The position numbers and the translations under genes are program-made. This document shows positions 1 through 10,279 of a DNA stretch of 64,000 nucleotides, piece after piece (within the stretch, counting starts at the first letter, position 1; every line of letters begins with the position of its first letter). This stretch comes from Haliea alexandrii. GTDB taxonomy: Bacteria; Pseudomonadota; Gammaproteobacteria; Pseudomonadales; Halieaceae. A model generated the notes under the pieces. The model searched no databases and had not been told where the DNA came from. It was given only the letters and a program-made list of their open reading frames with translations. The DNA lies in contig NZ_RFLW01000001.1 of the NCBI RefSeq assembly GCF_003719295.1, positions 1,506,955 to 1,570,954 on the forward strand. Reading direction: 5' to 3'.

Positions 1-381
1 GTGGTGGAAGCCGACATCGCACGCGAAGTGCGCAAGGTGCTGCAGCGGGTGACCGAAGAGCACGGCACCGCACGGCGCGCCCAGGTGCCCGGTTACGCGG
101 TGGGCGGTAAAACCGGCACCGTGCGCAAGGTGGGCCCCGGCGGCTACCAGGACAACAAGCATATCGCTTTCTTTGCCGGCATCGCGCCGATTGCGGATCC
201 ACGTTTTGTCACCGTGGTGGTGATCAATGAACCCCAGGGTGAAGCGACCGGCGGTGGCGCAGTGGCCGCGCCGGTGTTCTCGCGCGTCGCGCAGGGTACA
301 TTGCGTTTGCTGAATTTGCCGCCGGACGAGCACGACGCCGCGCTGGCACTCGCGGCGCAGGGCGCGGGGGTGTCGGGATGA
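1..381 (+). CDS. ftsI: FtsI (PBP3) peptidoglycan transpeptidase, C-terminal fragment
   Basis: This is the last 126 residues of the septal DD-transpeptidase that cross-links peptidoglycan at the division site; the rest lies left of the window, so the GTG at base 1 is not a start. The KTGT box (GGKTGTVRKV, about residues 36-45 of the fragment) is the third active-site motif of penicillin-binding transpeptidases. Position directly before murE is the standard dcw order. The stop overlaps the murE start by four bases (ATGA). Family assignment is firm from the motif plus context. Confidence 0.9.
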   Translation: MVEADIAREVRKVLQRVTEEHGTARRAQVPGYAVGGKTGTVRKVGPGGYQDNKHIAFFAGIAPIADPRFVTVVVINEPQGEATGGGAVAAPVFSRVAQGTLRLLNLPPDEHDAALALAAQGAGVSG

Positions 382-1865
382 ACGCACTCGCAAGTTCCCG
401 GCCGCGCATGCCGCTGTCTGATCTGCTCGGTGCCCGGGCCGCGGCCTGGACAGATGTTCAGGTGACCGGCGTGCAGCTGGACAGCCGCCGCGTAGGTCCC
501 GGCGATCTGTTCCTGGCCTTGCCTGGCGCGTCACATGATGGACGCCAGTTTATCGAGCAGGCAGTGGCGCAGGGTGCTGTCGCCGTAGTGGCAGAGCCAC
601 CGGTAGCCGGCTTTGTCGATGCACTGCATGTGCCGTTGCTGGAGCAGGCAGAGCTGGCGCAGGCGGCAGGGGAAATCGCCGCTCGCCTGTATGGCGATCC
701 CAGCGCGGCGATGATCACGGTGGGGGTTACCGGCACTAACGGTAAAACCACCACCAGCCGGCTGCTGGCGCAGTTGCTGCGCGCCGCGGGCTACCGGTGT
801 GGCGTTATCGGTACGCTGGGCGCCGTGCTGGATGACAGCGCAACCGAAGCCCGCAACACCACGCCGGATGCTATCGCGCTGCAGCAGCAGCTCGCAGCCT
901 GGCGTGACGAGGGTGTGGATGCCGTATGTATGGAGGTGTCATCCCACGCGCTGGATCAGGGGCGCGTGCAGGGTATGCAGTTTGACGTTGCCGTGTTCAC
1001 CAATCTCTCGCACGACCATCTCGATTACCACGGCAACATGGCGGCTTACGCGCGCAGCAAGCAGCAGCTTTTTTCCCAGCGTGGCCTGCGCTTTGCGGTG
1101 GTCAATGCCGATGACCCCTACAGCGTGCAGATGCGGGCTGGCCTGCCGGCTGACGTCGAGTCGCTGACGTTTTCCAGTCGCGGTGAGCCGGCAGATGTGC
1201 GTGTTGTGGAAGCGGAGTTTTTCCCCGGTGGCGCCCGCGCCCAACTGCAAACCCCCTGGGGCGAGGCGACCCTGTCGCTGCCCCTGCCCGGTGACTTCAA
1301 CCTGTCCAACGCGCTGGCAGCGCTGAGCTGCGCGGTATTGCTCGGCGGCGATTTGCCGTCGGTGCTGGCAGCGGTAGCACGCTTGCAGCCCGTGCCGGGG
1401 CGCATGCAGAGCGTGGCGAATACCCTGGGTGTGCAGGTGGTTGTGGACTATGCCCATACGCCCGATGCGCTGGAGAAGGCGCTGCAGGCCCTGCGGCCGC
1501 AGGTTGCGGGTCGGTTGCTGGTAGTGTTCGGCTGTGGCGGCGACCGCGATCCCGCCAAGCGTGCGGTTATGGGGCGCGTGGCCTGTGCGGCGGCGGATGC
1601 CGTGATCCTGACTTCCGATAACCCGCGCAGCGAAGATCCGCAGGCGATCCTCGACGACATCCAGCGGGGCTGCCAGGGGGTGGCGCTGGTGGAAGCGGAT
1701 CGGGCAGCAGCCATCAACCTGGCCATCGATCAGGCGCAGCCGGGGGATTGCGTGCTGATCGCCGGCAAAGGGCACGAAACCTACCAGATCATCGGTGATC
1801 AGCGCTGTGCTTTCAGCGATGTGGACTGCGCGGCACGGGCCCTGCAGCGGAGGGCAGCGTCATGA
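378..1865 (+). CDS. murE: UDP-MurNAc-tripeptide synthetase MurE (meso-DAP adding)
   Basis: This cytoplasmic Mur ligase adds the third stem-peptide residue to UDP-MurNAc-L-Ala-D-Glu using ATP. The 495-residue protein has the N-terminal UDP-binding domain, the P-loop GTNGKTTTS near residue 118, and the DNPR motif near residue 414 (SDNPRSEDP). DNPR is known to mark meso-diaminopimelate specificity rather than lysine, as expected in a Gram-negative. Length matches the family (E. coli 495). The ATG overlaps the ftsI stop, and the gene ends four bases inside murF, so translational coupling is likely. Confidence 0.96.
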   Translation: MNALASSRPRMPLSDLLGARAAAWTDVQVTGVQLDSRRVGPGDLFLALPGASHDGRQFIEQAVAQGAVAVVAEPPVAGFVDALHVPLLEQAELAQAAGEIAARLYGDPSAAMITVGVTGTNGKTTTSRLLAQLLRAAGYRCGVIGTLGAVLDDSATEARNTTPDAIALQQQLAAWRDEGVDAVCMEVSSHALDQGRVQGMQFDVAVFTNLSHDHLDYHGNMAAYARSKQQLFSQRGLRFAVVNADDPYSVQMRAGLPADVESLTFSSRGEPADVRVVEAEFFPGGARAQLQTPWGEATLSLPLPGDFNLSNALAALSCAVLLGGDLPSVLAAVARLQPVPGRMQSVANTLGVQVVVDYAHTPDALEKALQALRPQVAGRLLVVFGCGGDRDPAKRAVMGRVACAAADAVILTSDNPRSEDPQAILDDIQRGCQGVALVEADRAAAINLAIDQAQPGDCVLIAGKGHETYQIIGDQRCAFSDVDCAARALQRRAAS

Positions 1866-3211
1866 TGCGCGACTTCCATCTCGGTGAGTTGTGCGAGCCC
1901 TTGCAGGCGCGTCTGCGCGGCGGCGACCTCACAGTAAGCGGTGTCACCACCGATAGCCGCAAGGTGGTAGCGGGCGATTTGTTCGTTGCGCTTCAGGGCG
2001 AGCACTTCGATGGCCACGACTTTCTGGCAAACGTTGCGAGTGCCGGCGCCGTCGCCGCAGTCGTCAATCGTGAGGTGGATACGCCGCTGGCGCTGTTGCG
2101 GGTGACCGACACGCAGCGCGCGCTGGGGCACCTGGGTGCTTTCAACCGCGGGTTGTTCAAGGCACCGGTAGTGGCGATTACCGGCAGTGCCGGTAAGACA
2201 ACCGCCAAGAACCTGATTGCAGCCGTGTTGTCGCGCCGCGGCCCGGTACTGGCAACCGAGGGCAACTTCAACAACGAAATTGGCGTGCCTTTGACGCTGT
2301 TGCGCCTGACGCCTGAGCACGCTTTTGCGGTGATTGAGATGGGCGCTTGTCGCGAGGGTGATGTGGCCTGGTTGTGCGAGCTGGCGCGCCCGAACATCGC
2401 CGTGCTGCTCAATGCCATGCCTGCGCACCTCGAGGGCTTCGGTAGCCTGGAGGGCGTCGCGTCCGCCAAGGGTGAAATCTACGCGGGCCTGGAGGGTGCG
2501 GGTGTCGCGGTTGTCAACGCGGATCAGCCCTGGGCGGCGCGCTGGCGCAGCCGCGCCGCAGGCGCCACGGTGCTCGACTATGGCCTGGAGCAGGCTGCGG
2601 CAATCAGCGCCCACAGCATACAGCCACGCGGTGCGGCGGGCATGACCTTTGTCGTCACAACGCCGTCTGGGGAAGCACCGGTGCGCCTGCAGCTGCCCGG
2701 TCGGCACAACGTGTCCAACGCGCTCGCTGCCGTTGCCGTGGGCCTGGCCTGTGAGCTCAGTCTCGCCGATATCACTGCGGCGCTCGCCAGTGTCGAACCC
2801 ACGGCGGGGCGCGGCACACGGGTCGCCGGTCTGGGTGGCTCGGTTTTGATCGACGATACCTACAACGCCAACCCGGGGTCCGTGCGTGTGGCTATCGATG
2901 TGCTTGCCGGTTGCCCCGGACGTCGCACGTTGGTGCTCGGTGCGATGCTGGAGCTGGGGGAAGGCAGCGAGCAGCTGCATCGAGACGTGTGGGCTTATGC
3001 CGGGGAGCGGGGTATCGAGCGCCGCTATGCCGTGGGGTCTGATCTGCGGGGTGCGGTGGAGAAGTTCGGTGGTGAATGGTTTGCCGATTGCGACGAGGTG
3101 GCTGCGGCGCTGCGCGCGGACCTCGGTGCCGAAGATACAGTACTGATCAAGGGTTCTCGCGGCGTTGCCATGGAGCACCTGCTGGCTACCTTGCGCGAGA
3201 CGGGGAACTGA
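1862..3211 (+). CDS. murF: UDP-MurNAc-tripeptide:D-Ala-D-Ala ligase MurF
   Basis: MurF completes the UDP-MurNAc-pentapeptide by adding D-Ala-D-Ala. The 449-residue protein begins with the short N-terminal Mur ligase domain ([16 protein letters not shown] near residue 28), carries the P-loop [10 protein letters not shown] near residue 108, and has the C-terminal [10 protein letters not shown] stretch typical of MurF. Length is close to E. coli MurF (452). ATG ATG at 1862/1865 gives two possible starts; the first keeps the four-base overlap with murE. The stop is followed after one base by the mraY start. Confidence 0.96.
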   Translation: MMRDFHLGELCEPLQARLRGGDLTVSGVTTDSRKVVAGDLFVALQGEHFDGHDFLANVASAGAVAAVVNREVDTPLALLRVTDTQRALGHLGAFNRGLFKAPVVAITGSAGKTTAKNLIAAVLSRRGPVLATEGNFNNEIGVPLTLLRLTPEHAFAVIEMGACREGDVAWLCELARPNIAVLLNAMPAHLEGFGSLEGVASAKGEIYAGLEGAGVAVVNADQPWAARWRSRAAGATVLDYGLEQAAAISAHSIQPRGAAGMTFVVTTPSGEAPVRLQLPGRHNVSNALAAVAVGLACELSLADITAALASVEPTAGRGTRVAGLGGSVLIDDTYNANPGSVRVAIDVLAGCPGRRTLVLGAMLELGEGSEQLHRDVWAYAGERGIERRYAVGSDLRGAVEKFGGEWFADCDEVAAALRADLGAEDTVLIKGSRGVAMEHLLATLRETGN

Positions 3212-3212
3212 C

Positions 3213-4295
3213 ATGCTGTTATTTTTGGCCGAATACCTGACCCACTTTGCCGGCGGCTTCCAGGTCTTCCAGTACCTCACGCTGCGCAGCATCCTGGCGG
3301 CCGGCACAGCGCTGGCCATTTCCCTGTTGGTGGGCCCTGCCATGATCCGGCGGCTCAACTTCTATCAGGTCGGGCAGTCCGTGCGCAGTGACGGGCCGCA
3401 GTCACACCTCAGTAAATCCGGCACCCCGACCATGGGCGGTGCCCTCATTCTGGTCGCCATCGGTATCAGCAGCCTGCTGTGGGCGGATCTGCGCAATCCG
3501 TATATCTGGGTGGCGCTGGGCGTAACGGCGGTATTCGGTGCGGTCGGCTGGGTGGATGACTACCGCAAGGTGGTCGCGCGTGATTCGCGCGGCCTGCCCG
3601 CACGCTGGAAGTATTTCTGGCAATCGCTGGCCGGCCTTGCGGCGGCCCTGTATCTCTATCTTGCTTTCGATACACCGGTGACCACCGAGCTGTACATCCC
3701 CTTCTTCAAGGATTTCGCCTGGAGTATGGGCCCGCTGTTCATCCTGCTCACCTATTTCGTCATTGTGGGGGCGAGCAACGCGGTCAACCTGACCGACGGG
3801 CTGGATGGCCTGGCGATTCTGCCCACTGTGATGGTGGGGTCAGCGCTGGGGATCATTGCCTACCTCACCGGCAACGTGAACTTCGCCGACTACCTGCATA
3901 TTCCCTATGTCGCAGGCAGCGGTGAGCTGGCCGTATTCTGCGGTGCCATTGCCGGTTCAGGCCTCGGCTTTCTCTGGTTCAACACCTATCCCGCACAGGT
4001 GTTCATGGGCGATGTGGGTGCCCTGGCACTGGGTGCGGCGTTGGGTACCGTGGCTGTTATCACCCGCCACGAAATCGTGTTCTTCATCATGGGTGGCATC
4101 TTCGTGCTGGAGACCGTCTCCGTGATTCTGCAGGTGGCTTCGTTCAAGTTGACCGGTCGGCGGATTTTCCGCATGGCGCCCATACACCACCACTTTGAAC
4201 TCAAGGGCTGGCCTGAACCGCGCGTCATCGTTCGGTTCTGGATTATCACAGTCATGCTGGTCCTGTTCGGGCTGGCGACGTTGAAACTGCGCTAG
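3213..4295 (+). CDS. mraY: Phospho-MurNAc-pentapeptide translocase MraY
   Basis: MraY is the inner-membrane enzyme that moves phospho-MurNAc-pentapeptide to undecaprenyl phosphate, giving lipid I. From the ATG at 3213 the protein is 360 residues, the same length as E. coli MraY; an in-frame upstream ATG at 3165 lies inside murF and is not favoured. About ten hydrophobic segments are visible, with the family signatures WVDDYRKV near residue 111, [10 protein letters not shown] near residue 192 and [10 protein letters not shown] near residue 265. These acidic residues bind Mg and substrate. It sits between murF and murD as usual. Confidence 0.96.
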   Translation: MLLFLAEYLTHFAGGFQVFQYLTLRSILAAGTALAISLLVGPAMIRRLNFYQVGQSVRSDGPQSHLSKSGTPTMGGALILVAIGISSLLWADLRNPYIWVALGVTAVFGAVGWVDDYRKVVARDSRGLPARWKYFWQSLAGLAAALYLYLAFDTPVTTELYIPFFKDFAWSMGPLFILLTYFVIVGASNAVNLTDGLDGLAILPTVMVGSALGIIAYLTGNVNFADYLHIPYVAGSGELAVFCGAIAGSGLGFLWFNTYPAQVFMGDVGALALGAALGTVAVITRHEIVFFIMGGIFVLETVSVILQVASFKLTGRRIFRMAPIHHHFELKGWPEPRVIVRFWIITVMLVLFGLATLKLR

Positions 4296-4314
4296 GCAAG
4301 GAGAGAGCGGAGCG

Positions 4315-5676
4315 ATGACACAGGGGCTTATAGCAAGCAGCGGCGACGAGGTGGTTTTCGGCCTCGGCGCGACAGGCTTGTCTTGTGCACGCTTCCTGTA
4401 CCGCAACGGTCGGCGATTCGTGGTGATTGATACTCGCGACAATCCGCCCGAGCTGGCTGTTTTGCAGCGTGAAATGCCCGAGGTGCCCGTGTTTGCCGGA
4501 GCGATCCCCGACGCGGTGATAGAGCAGGGTGGCGACTGGGTGGTCAGCCCCGGCATCGCTCTGGATCACCCGGTGGTAACGCGCGCGCTCGCGGCCGGCG
4601 CGCAGGTAAGTGGCGATATCGACCTGTTCATGCGCGCAGCCAGTGCGCCCGTGGTGGGCATTACCGGCTCTAACGCCAAATCCACCGTGACGGCACTGCT
4701 CGGTGCCATGGCTGCAGAGGCAGGCCTGAACGTCGGCGTGGGCGGGAATCTCGGTGTGCCGGCTCTGGATCTGCTGGCAGCGGAGTGCGAGCTCTACGTG
4801 CTCGAGCTGTCGAGCTTCCAGCTGGAGCGCGCGGGCAGCCTTGGGCTCGCCGTGGCCACGGTGCTCAATGTCTCGGCAGATCACCTGGATCGTCACGGCA
4901 GTTTGCAGCACTACCACCAGGCCAAGCATCGTATTTTCCGGGGTTGTGCACACGCCGTTGTCAATCGCGACGACCCGCTGACGCTGCCGCTGGTTGGCGC
5001 GGAGACGGCAGTCTCCAGCTGGCGCATGAAAGAGCCCGAGCTGCACGGTTTTGGTTTGCGCGTCATGGACGGGCAAGAGATGTTGTGCCTGGGCTTTGAT
5101 GCCCTGTTGGCGGTGAACGAGCTGGGTATGCCGGGACGCCACAACGTCGCCAACGTCCTCGCCGCGCTTGCGCTGGGCCACGCCGCCGGTTTACCCATGC
5201 CCGCGATGCTGTCGGCAGCGCGTTCCTTCGGGGGCCTGCCACATCGGTGCCAGTTGGTGGCAGAACACGCCGGGGTGCGCTTCGTGAATGACTCCAAGGG
5301 TACCAATGTGGGCGCGACCGCGGCGGCGCTGCGTGGCTTTGGCGAGGGCGCCCAGGTGGTGCTGATCGCAGGCGGTGTGGGCAAGGGCCAGGACTTCCGG
5401 CCCCTGCGACAGGCTCTGCAGTCAACCGCCAAGGCATTAATCCTGATCGGGGAGGCGGCCGATGAGATCGCGCGCGCCGTGGGTGATCTGCTGCCGGTGC
5501 AGCGAGCACAGGACATGGCAGGTGCCGTGCGCCTGGCCTCTGACTGCGCCGAGCCGGGTGATGTGGTATTGCTTTCACCCGCCTGTGCCAGCTTCGATAT
5601 GTTCAGCGGCTATCCGGCCCGCGGAGACGCGTTTGCGGCCGCAGTAAAAGGCCTGAACCGGGGAGGTGAGGCATGA
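4315..5676 (+). CDS. murD: UDP-MurNAc-L-Ala:D-Glu ligase MurD
   Basis: MurD adds D-glutamate to UDP-MurNAc-L-Ala. The 453-residue protein has the N-terminal Rossmann-like domain (GLGATGLSCARFL), the ATP loop GSNAKSTVT near residue 117 and the conserved NDSKGTN motif near residue 325 that marks MurD. The loop reads GSNAKST where E. coli has GSNGKST; I believe the Ala form also occurs in pseudomonads, so it is not read as a defect. A GGAGAG sequence about 12 bases upstream supports the start at 4315. The stop overlaps ftsW by four bases. Confidence 0.95.
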   Translation: MTQGLIASSGDEVVFGLGATGLSCARFLYRNGRRFVVIDTRDNPPELAVLQREMPEVPVFAGAIPDAVIEQGGDWVVSPGIALDHPVVTRALAAGAQVSGDIDLFMRAASAPVVGITGSNAKSTVTALLGAMAAEAGLNVGVGGNLGVPALDLLAAECELYVLELSSFQLERAGSLGLAVATVLNVSADHLDRHGSLQHYHQAKHRIFRGCAHAVVNRDDPLTLPLVGAETAVSSWRMKEPELHGFGLRVMDGQEMLCLGFDALLAVNELGMPGRHNVANVLAALALGHAAGLPMPAMLSAARSFGGLPHRCQLVAEHAGVRFVNDSKGTNVGATAAALRGFGEGAQVVLIAGGVGKGQDFRPLRQALQSTAKALILIGEAADEIARAVGDLLPVQRAQDMAGAVRLASDCAEPGDVVLLSPACASFDMFSGYPARGDAFAAAVKGLNRGGEA

Positions 5677-6827
5677 GGCTCACACAACCCGTGACCTTCG
5701 CGCTGGACCCGACCCTGTTTCTGCTCGCGCTGTCACTGTTGCTGGTTGGCCTTGTGGCGATTGGTTCGGCGTCGGTGGAATACGCGGACTGGCATTACCA
5801 GGACGCCTGGCAATTGACCCGACGCCACCTCGTTTACATTGTGCTTGCCGTGGTGGCCGCGGCCGTGGTCTACCGCTTTCCGTCCAGTTTCTGGCTGAGA
5901 ACAGGCTGGATGTGGTTGCTGGTCGGGCTGGCGTTTCTGGTGCTGGTACTGCTGCCCGGCATCGGCAAGGAAGTGAAGGGTGCACAGCGCTGGTTGCCGC
6001 TGGGCCCGTTTACCTTTCAGCCATCCGAGTTCGCCAAACTTACGGTCGTGATCTACATGGCGGGGTATCTGGTGCGCCAGGCGCGTGAGGTGCGCGAGCA
6101 GTGGAGTGGCTTCTTCAAGCCCATGGGGGTACTGGCGCTGGTGGCGTTGCTGCTGCTTGCCGAGCCGGATTTCGGCGCCACGGTGATTGTGGTGGCGACA
6201 TCGTTTGGCATGCTGTTCCTCGCCGGCATGAAAATCACGCATTTCCTGTCGATTGTGCTGCTGAGCCCGGTGGTGGTCGGTGCCCTGGTCTTTGCCGCGC
6301 CCTATCGCATGCAGCGGCTGACCTCGTTCACTGACCCGTGGGCGGACCCGTTTGGCAGCGGTTTTCAGCTCATTCAGTCCCTGATCGCTTTTGGGCGCGG
6401 TGAATGGCTGGGTGTCGGCCTCGGTAACAGTGTGCAGAAACTGTTTTATCTGCCGGAAGCGCACACGGACTTTGTGTTTTCCATCTGGGCCGAGGAAACC
6501 GGTTTCGTGGGAGCACTCGCCGTCATTCTGCTGTTTACGGCACTCATTGCCCGCATCCTTTGGATTGCGCGGCAGGCGGAGATCGCGGGCCAGTTGTTTG
6601 GCGCCTATGTGTGCTACGGCGTGGCGCTGGTGTTTTCCGGTCAGGCTTTCGTGAACATGGGCATGAGCGCCGGCTTGCTGCCCACCAAGGGGCTCACCCT
6701 GCCGTTTGTCAGTTATGGCGGCACCAGCCTCATTATCTGCTGCTGCATGCTGGCGCTGGTTCTGCGGGTCGGCAACGAGTTGCCCGCAGCCGCGCCCCGC
6801 GCCGCCGGCAAAGGAGGTCGCTCATGA
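5673..6827 (+). CDS. ftsW: Septal peptidoglycan polymerase FtsW (SEDS family)
   Basis: FtsW is the SEDS-family glycosyltransferase that polymerises lipid II at the septum with FtsI. The 384-residue protein has about ten transmembrane segments and the SEDS signatures AEPDFGATVIV near residue 167, FQLIQSLIAFGRGEWLGVGLG near residue 231 and the C-terminal FVSYGGTS. It overlaps murD by ATGA at its start and murG by ATGA at its end, which is normal dcw packing. The name FtsW rather than RodA rests on location in this cluster. Confidence 0.95.
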   Translation: MRLTQPVTFALDPTLFLLALSLLLVGLVAIGSASVEYADWHYQDAWQLTRRHLVYIVLAVVAAAVVYRFPSSFWLRTGWMWLLVGLAFLVLVLLPGIGKEVKGAQRWLPLGPFTFQPSEFAKLTVVIYMAGYLVRQAREVREQWSGFFKPMGVLALVALLLLAEPDFGATVIVVATSFGMLFLAGMKITHFLSIVLLSPVVVGALVFAAPYRMQRLTSFTDPWADPFGSGFQLIQSLIAFGRGEWLGVGLGNSVQKLFYLPEAHTDFVFSIWAEETGFVGALAVILLFTALIARILWIARQAEIAGQLFGAYVCYGVALVFSGQAFVNMGMSAGLLPTKGLTLPFVSYGGTSLIICCCMLALVLRVGNELPAAAPRAAGKGGRS

Positions 6828-7924
6828 GTGAGGCACCTCTTGTGTTGATTATGGCCGGTGGTACCGGAGGCCATGTGTATCCGGCACTCGCCGTTGCCGA
6901 CACCCTGCGCGAGCGCGGCTACCGGATCGCCTGGACGGGCACGGCGCGCGGACTTGAGGCGCGGGTTGTGCCCGCGGCGGGTTATCCGTTGCACCTGCTG
7001 CCCGTGCGCGGTGTGCGCGGCAAGAATGTCGCGGCAACGGCACTCGGCGTAATTCTGCTGCTTTGGTCCTGCCTGCGGGCGGTGTATCTGGTGTGGCGGC
7101 TTGCGCCGGCCTGTGTTGTGGGCCTGGGCGGCTATGTGGCGGGGCCCGCGGGGCTGGCGGCCTGGCTGTTGCGCAAACCCCTGCTGATCCACGAGCAGAA
7201 TGCGGTGGCCGGCACCACCAACCGCCTGCTGGCGCCCCTGGCCAGCCGGGTGGCTGCCGGTTTCCCCACGGCCTTCCCGCGTGAGCGGGCGGTGGCAGTG
7301 GTGGGTAACCCGGTGCGTGGGGCGCTGTTGCAAGCGGCAGACCAACAGTTGTGGGATTACCACGGGCAGCGTCCGCTGCAGGTGTTGGTGCTGGGTGGCA
7401 GTCTGGGTGCGCAGCCGCTGAACAACCTGATGCCCGAAGTGTTGCGACATGTGCGCAAGCGGCTGGGTGATGATGCCGTGCGAGTGTGGCACCAGTCCGG
7501 GCAGGCGCACGTGGAAACCCTGCGCGCCGAGTATGCTGTGCAACTCGACGAGCGCGTCGAAGTCAGCGCCTTTATTGAAGATATGGCGGCAGCTTATGCC
7601 TGGGCTGATGTGGTGATTTGCCGTGCCGGGGCACTGACCGTGGCCGAGCTCGCGATCATGGGGCGCCCCTCGCTGCTGATTCCACTGCCTCATGCCATCG
7701 ACGACCACCAGACTGCCAACGCGCGCGCGCTGTCCGATCGCGGCGCGGCGCTGATGCTGCGCCAGGCAGAGCTCTCCGCCAAAGATGTCGCCGCCACATT
7801 GGCTGGCTACATCACCAACCCCAAGCGTCTCGCGGCGATGGCGGCAGCAGCCTCGGCCGCCGCGCAGCCGCACGCGACGGCGCAAGTCGCCGACCTGTGT
7901 GAGGAGCTGATTCGCCATGACTGA
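6824..7924 (+). CDS. murG: Lipid II synthase MurG (GlcNAc transferase)
   Basis: MurG is a peripheral membrane GT-B enzyme that transfers GlcNAc from UDP-GlcNAc to lipid I. The ATG at 6824 is preceded by a strong AAGGAGG at 6811-6817 and overlaps the ftsW stop, so it is preferred over upstream in-frame starts inside ftsW. The 366-residue protein has the N-terminal loop [16 protein letters not shown], the [14 protein letters not shown] motif near residue 124 and [11 protein letters not shown] near residue 191, all diagnostic of MurG. It ends eight bases inside murC. Confidence 0.96.
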   Translation: MSEAPLVLIMAGGTGGHVYPALAVADTLRERGYRIAWTGTARGLEARVVPAAGYPLHLLPVRGVRGKNVAATALGVILLLWSCLRAVYLVWRLAPACVVGLGGYVAGPAGLAAWLLRKPLLIHEQNAVAGTTNRLLAPLASRVAAGFPTAFPRERAVAVVGNPVRGALLQAADQQLWDYHGQRPLQVLVLGGSLGAQPLNNLMPEVLRHVRKRLGDDAVRVWHQSGQAHVETLRAEYAVQLDERVEVSAFIEDMAAAYAWADVVICRAGALTVAELAIMGRPSLLIPLPHAIDDHQTANARALSDRGAALMLRQAELSAKDVAATLAGYITNPKRLAAMAAAASAAAQPHATAQVADLCEELIRHD

Positions 7925-9353
7925 ACGCAGCGCCTATGCGGTGCCTGAAATGCGTCGTATCCGCAGGATCCACATGATCGGTGTCGGCGGTACGGGGATG
8001 AGCGGCATTGCCGAAGTGCTGGTTAACCTGGGGTATCAGGTGTCCGGCTCTGACCTGCGTCCCAGTTCGGTGACCGCGCGGTTGCAGCAGCTGGGTATCG
8101 AGGTGTTTATCGGACACGCGGCTGAGCACGTGCGCGATGCCGATGTGGTGGTCAGTTCCAGCGCCGTGCGTGCGGACAACCCGGAAGTGGTGGCCGCGCG
8201 CGGTGCACGCGTACCGGTGGTGCCGCGCGCCGAGATGCTCGCCGAGCTCATGCGTTACCGCCACGGTATCGCGGTGGCGGGCACGCACGGTAAAACCACC
8301 ACCACCAGCCTGATCGCAGCGGTGTTTGCCGAAGCGGGGCTGGATCCGACCTTCGTTATTGGCGGCCTGGTGAACTCCGCCGGTAGCAACGCCCAGTTGG
8401 GCGCCAGCCGTTTCCTGGTGGCAGAGGCCGACGAAAGCGATGCCTCGTTCCTGCACCTGCAGCCCATGGTCACCGTGGTCACAAATATTGAAGCCGACCA
8501 CATGGAAACCTATGGCGGTGATTTTGCGACCCTGCGCGGTACCTTCTTGGAGTTTCTGCACAACCTGCCTTTCTACGGCCTGGCAGTCATGTGCATCGAT
8601 GACCCCGTGGTCGCCGGGATGCTGCCGGATCTGTCGCGCCAGTTCCTGACTTATGGTTTTGACGACGCGGCGGACTACCGCATTACCAACGTGCGCAAGC
8701 TGGGCCTGACCACTGAATTTACCGTGTTGCGTCCCGGTGATTTGCCGCCGCTGCCAGTGCAGCTGAATATGCCCGGCGAGCACAATGTGCAGAACGCGAC
8801 CGCGGCGATCGCCGTGGCCTGCGATGAAGGCGTGGATGATGCGGCCATCCAGCGCGGGCTGGCAGGCTTCGCCGGCGTTGGGCGCCGCTTCAGCGTGCTC
8901 GGCGACCTGCAGATTGCGCAGGGCAGCGTGTTGCTGGTGGATGATTACGGTCATCACCCCACTGAAGTGCGCGCCACGCTGGAGTCCGCGCGCCAAGCCT
9001 GGCCAGAGCGTCGCGTGGTCATGGTTTACCAGCCACACCGCTATTCGCGTACGCGCGATCTGTATGAGGATTTTGTCGCGGTGCTCTCGCGCTGTGATGC
9101 GCTGCTGTTGCTGGATGTCTACCCGGCGGGCGAAGAGCCCATCTCCGGTGCGGACAGCCGCAGCCTGACCCGCAGTATCCGCCAGCGCGGGCAGGTAGAA
9201 CCCGTATTTGTGGAAAGTATCGAGGAAGTGGCGCACGTGCTTGGCGGTATTCTTCGCGACGGTGACGTCGTGCTCACCCAGGGCGCTGGCAACATCGCGC
9301 GGCTGGCTCAGGACCTGCTGGCCCTGGGTAACCTGGCGGAGGTGCGCGCATGA
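7917..9353 (+). CDS. murC: UDP-MurNAc:L-Ala ligase MurC
   Basis: MurC adds L-alanine to UDP-MurNAc, the first stem-peptide step. The 478-residue protein shows the N-terminal nucleotide-binding motif [17 protein letters not shown], the ATP loop [10 protein letters not shown] near residue 121, and the Mur ligase C-terminal domain including [10 protein letters not shown] and [12 protein letters not shown]. All are family hallmarks. It overlaps murG by eight bases and ddl by four (ATGA). The order murG-murC-ddl-ftsQ is conserved across gammaproteobacteria. Confidence 0.96.
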   Translation: MTERSAYAVPEMRRIRRIHMIGVGGTGMSGIAEVLVNLGYQVSGSDLRPSSVTARLQQLGIEVFIGHAAEHVRDADVVVSSSAVRADNPEVVAARGARVPVVPRAEMLAELMRYRHGIAVAGTHGKTTTTSLIAAVFAEAGLDPTFVIGGLVNSAGSNAQLGASRFLVAEADESDASFLHLQPMVTVVTNIEADHMETYGGDFATLRGTFLEFLHNLPFYGLAVMCIDDPVVAGMLPDLSRQFLTYGFDDAADYRITNVRKLGLTTEFTVLRPGDLPPLPVQLNMPGEHNVQNATAAIAVACDEGVDDAAIQRGLAGFAGVGRRFSVLGDLQIAQGSVLLVDDYGHHPTEVRATLESARQAWPERRVVMVYQPHRYSRTRDLYEDFVAVLSRCDALLLLDVYPAGEEPISGADSRSLTRSIRQRGQVEPVFVESIEEVAHVLGGILRDGDVVLTQGAGNIARLAQDLLALGNLAEVRA

Positions 9354-10279
9354 GCTGGCAGCAAGCAAGTGCGGGCACCGTGGCGGTTCTACTGGGTGGG
9401 CGCTCTGCCGAGCGCGATGTATCGCTGCAGAGCGGTGCGACGATTGTCACTGCCCTGCGTGCGCTGGGCTGTGAGGTACGCGAAGTAGACCCTGCAGTGC
9501 CCGGGTGGGTGACACAGCTGGATAACGTGACCTTTGCCTTCAATGCCCTGCACGGGCCGGGTGGTGAGGACGGGGTGATCCAGGGGGCCCTGGAAACCTT
9601 GCAGATTCCCTATTCTGGCTCCGGCGTGTTGGGCTCTGCGCTGGCCATGGACAAGCAGCGCAGCAAGCAGCTCTGGCAGGGTGTTGGCGTTAGCACTGGC
9701 GGCTTTGTGATGCTCGACGCACACAGCGATTGGGAGGCGGTGATAGCGCGCTTCGGCAAGGTATTTGTCAAGCCGGCCTGTGAAGGTTCCAGCGTTGGCA
9801 TGGCGCCGGCCGCTTCGGCTGAGGCGCTCGCCAGGGCATGGCAGAAGGCCTCCGCGTTTGGCGGCACCGTGCTGGCGGAGCAGTTTATCCAGGGCCCGGA
9901 ATACACCGTGGCGGTGCTCGGTGAGAGGACGCTGCCGTCGATCCGCATGGAAACCGATCGCGAGTTCTACGACTACGAGGCGAAGTATCTGTCGGACGAA
10001 ACGCGCTATCACTGTCCCAGTGGCCTGAACGCCGCGGATGAAGCAGAAGCGGGCGCTCTGGCGCTGGCGGCATTCCGCAGCCTCGGCTGCTCTGTGTGGG
10101 GCCGCGTGGACCTGATGCGCGACAGCGATGGACGGTTCTATGTGTTGGAAGTCAACACCATTCCCGGCATGACCTCGCACAGCCTGGTACCGATGGCCGC
10201 GCGCGCGGTGGGGATGTCCATTGAAGCGCTGGTGCAACGCATTGTCGAATTGAGCTGGGAGGGCCGCGCGCATGGTTGA
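9350..10279 (+). CDS. ddl: D-alanine-D-alanine ligase
   Basis: Ddl joins two D-alanines, supplying the dipeptide used by MurF. The 309-residue ATP-grasp protein has the N-terminal [17 protein letters not shown] motif, the [11 protein letters not shown] loop near residue 64, [11 protein letters not shown] near residue 141 and the C-terminal metal-binding [15 protein letters not shown]. The usual GEDGxxQG sequence is present. It is embedded in the dcw cluster, so it corresponds to ddlB-type genes. The stop overlaps ftsQ by eight bases. Confidence 0.95.
   Translation: MSWQQASAGTVAVLLGGRSAERDVSLQSGATIVTALRALGCEVREVDPAVPGWVTQLDNVTFAFNALHGPGGEDGVIQGALETLQIPYSGSGVLGSALAMDKQRSKQLWQGVGVSTGGFVMLDAHSDWEAVIARFGKVFVKPACEGSSVGMAPAASAEALARAWQKASAFGGTVLAEQFIQGPEYTVAVLGERTLPSIRMETDREFYDYEAKYLSDETRYHCPSGLNAADEAEAGALALAAFRSLGCSVWGRVDLMRDSDGRFYVLEVNTIPGMTSHSLVPMAARAVGMSIEALVQRIVELSWEGRAHG

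Noticed and set aside
1799-3358. A 519-residue minus-strand open frame opposite murF
   Set aside because: Low-complexity, Gln/His/Arg-rich translation without motifs, typical of antisense frames in GC-rich genes; murF on the other strand is certain.
4666-4686. GSNAKST loop in MurD as a catalytic defect
   Set aside because: The Lys and Ser/Thr that bind ATP are kept, and I believe the Ala variant also occurs in other pseudomonad-type MurD enzymes.
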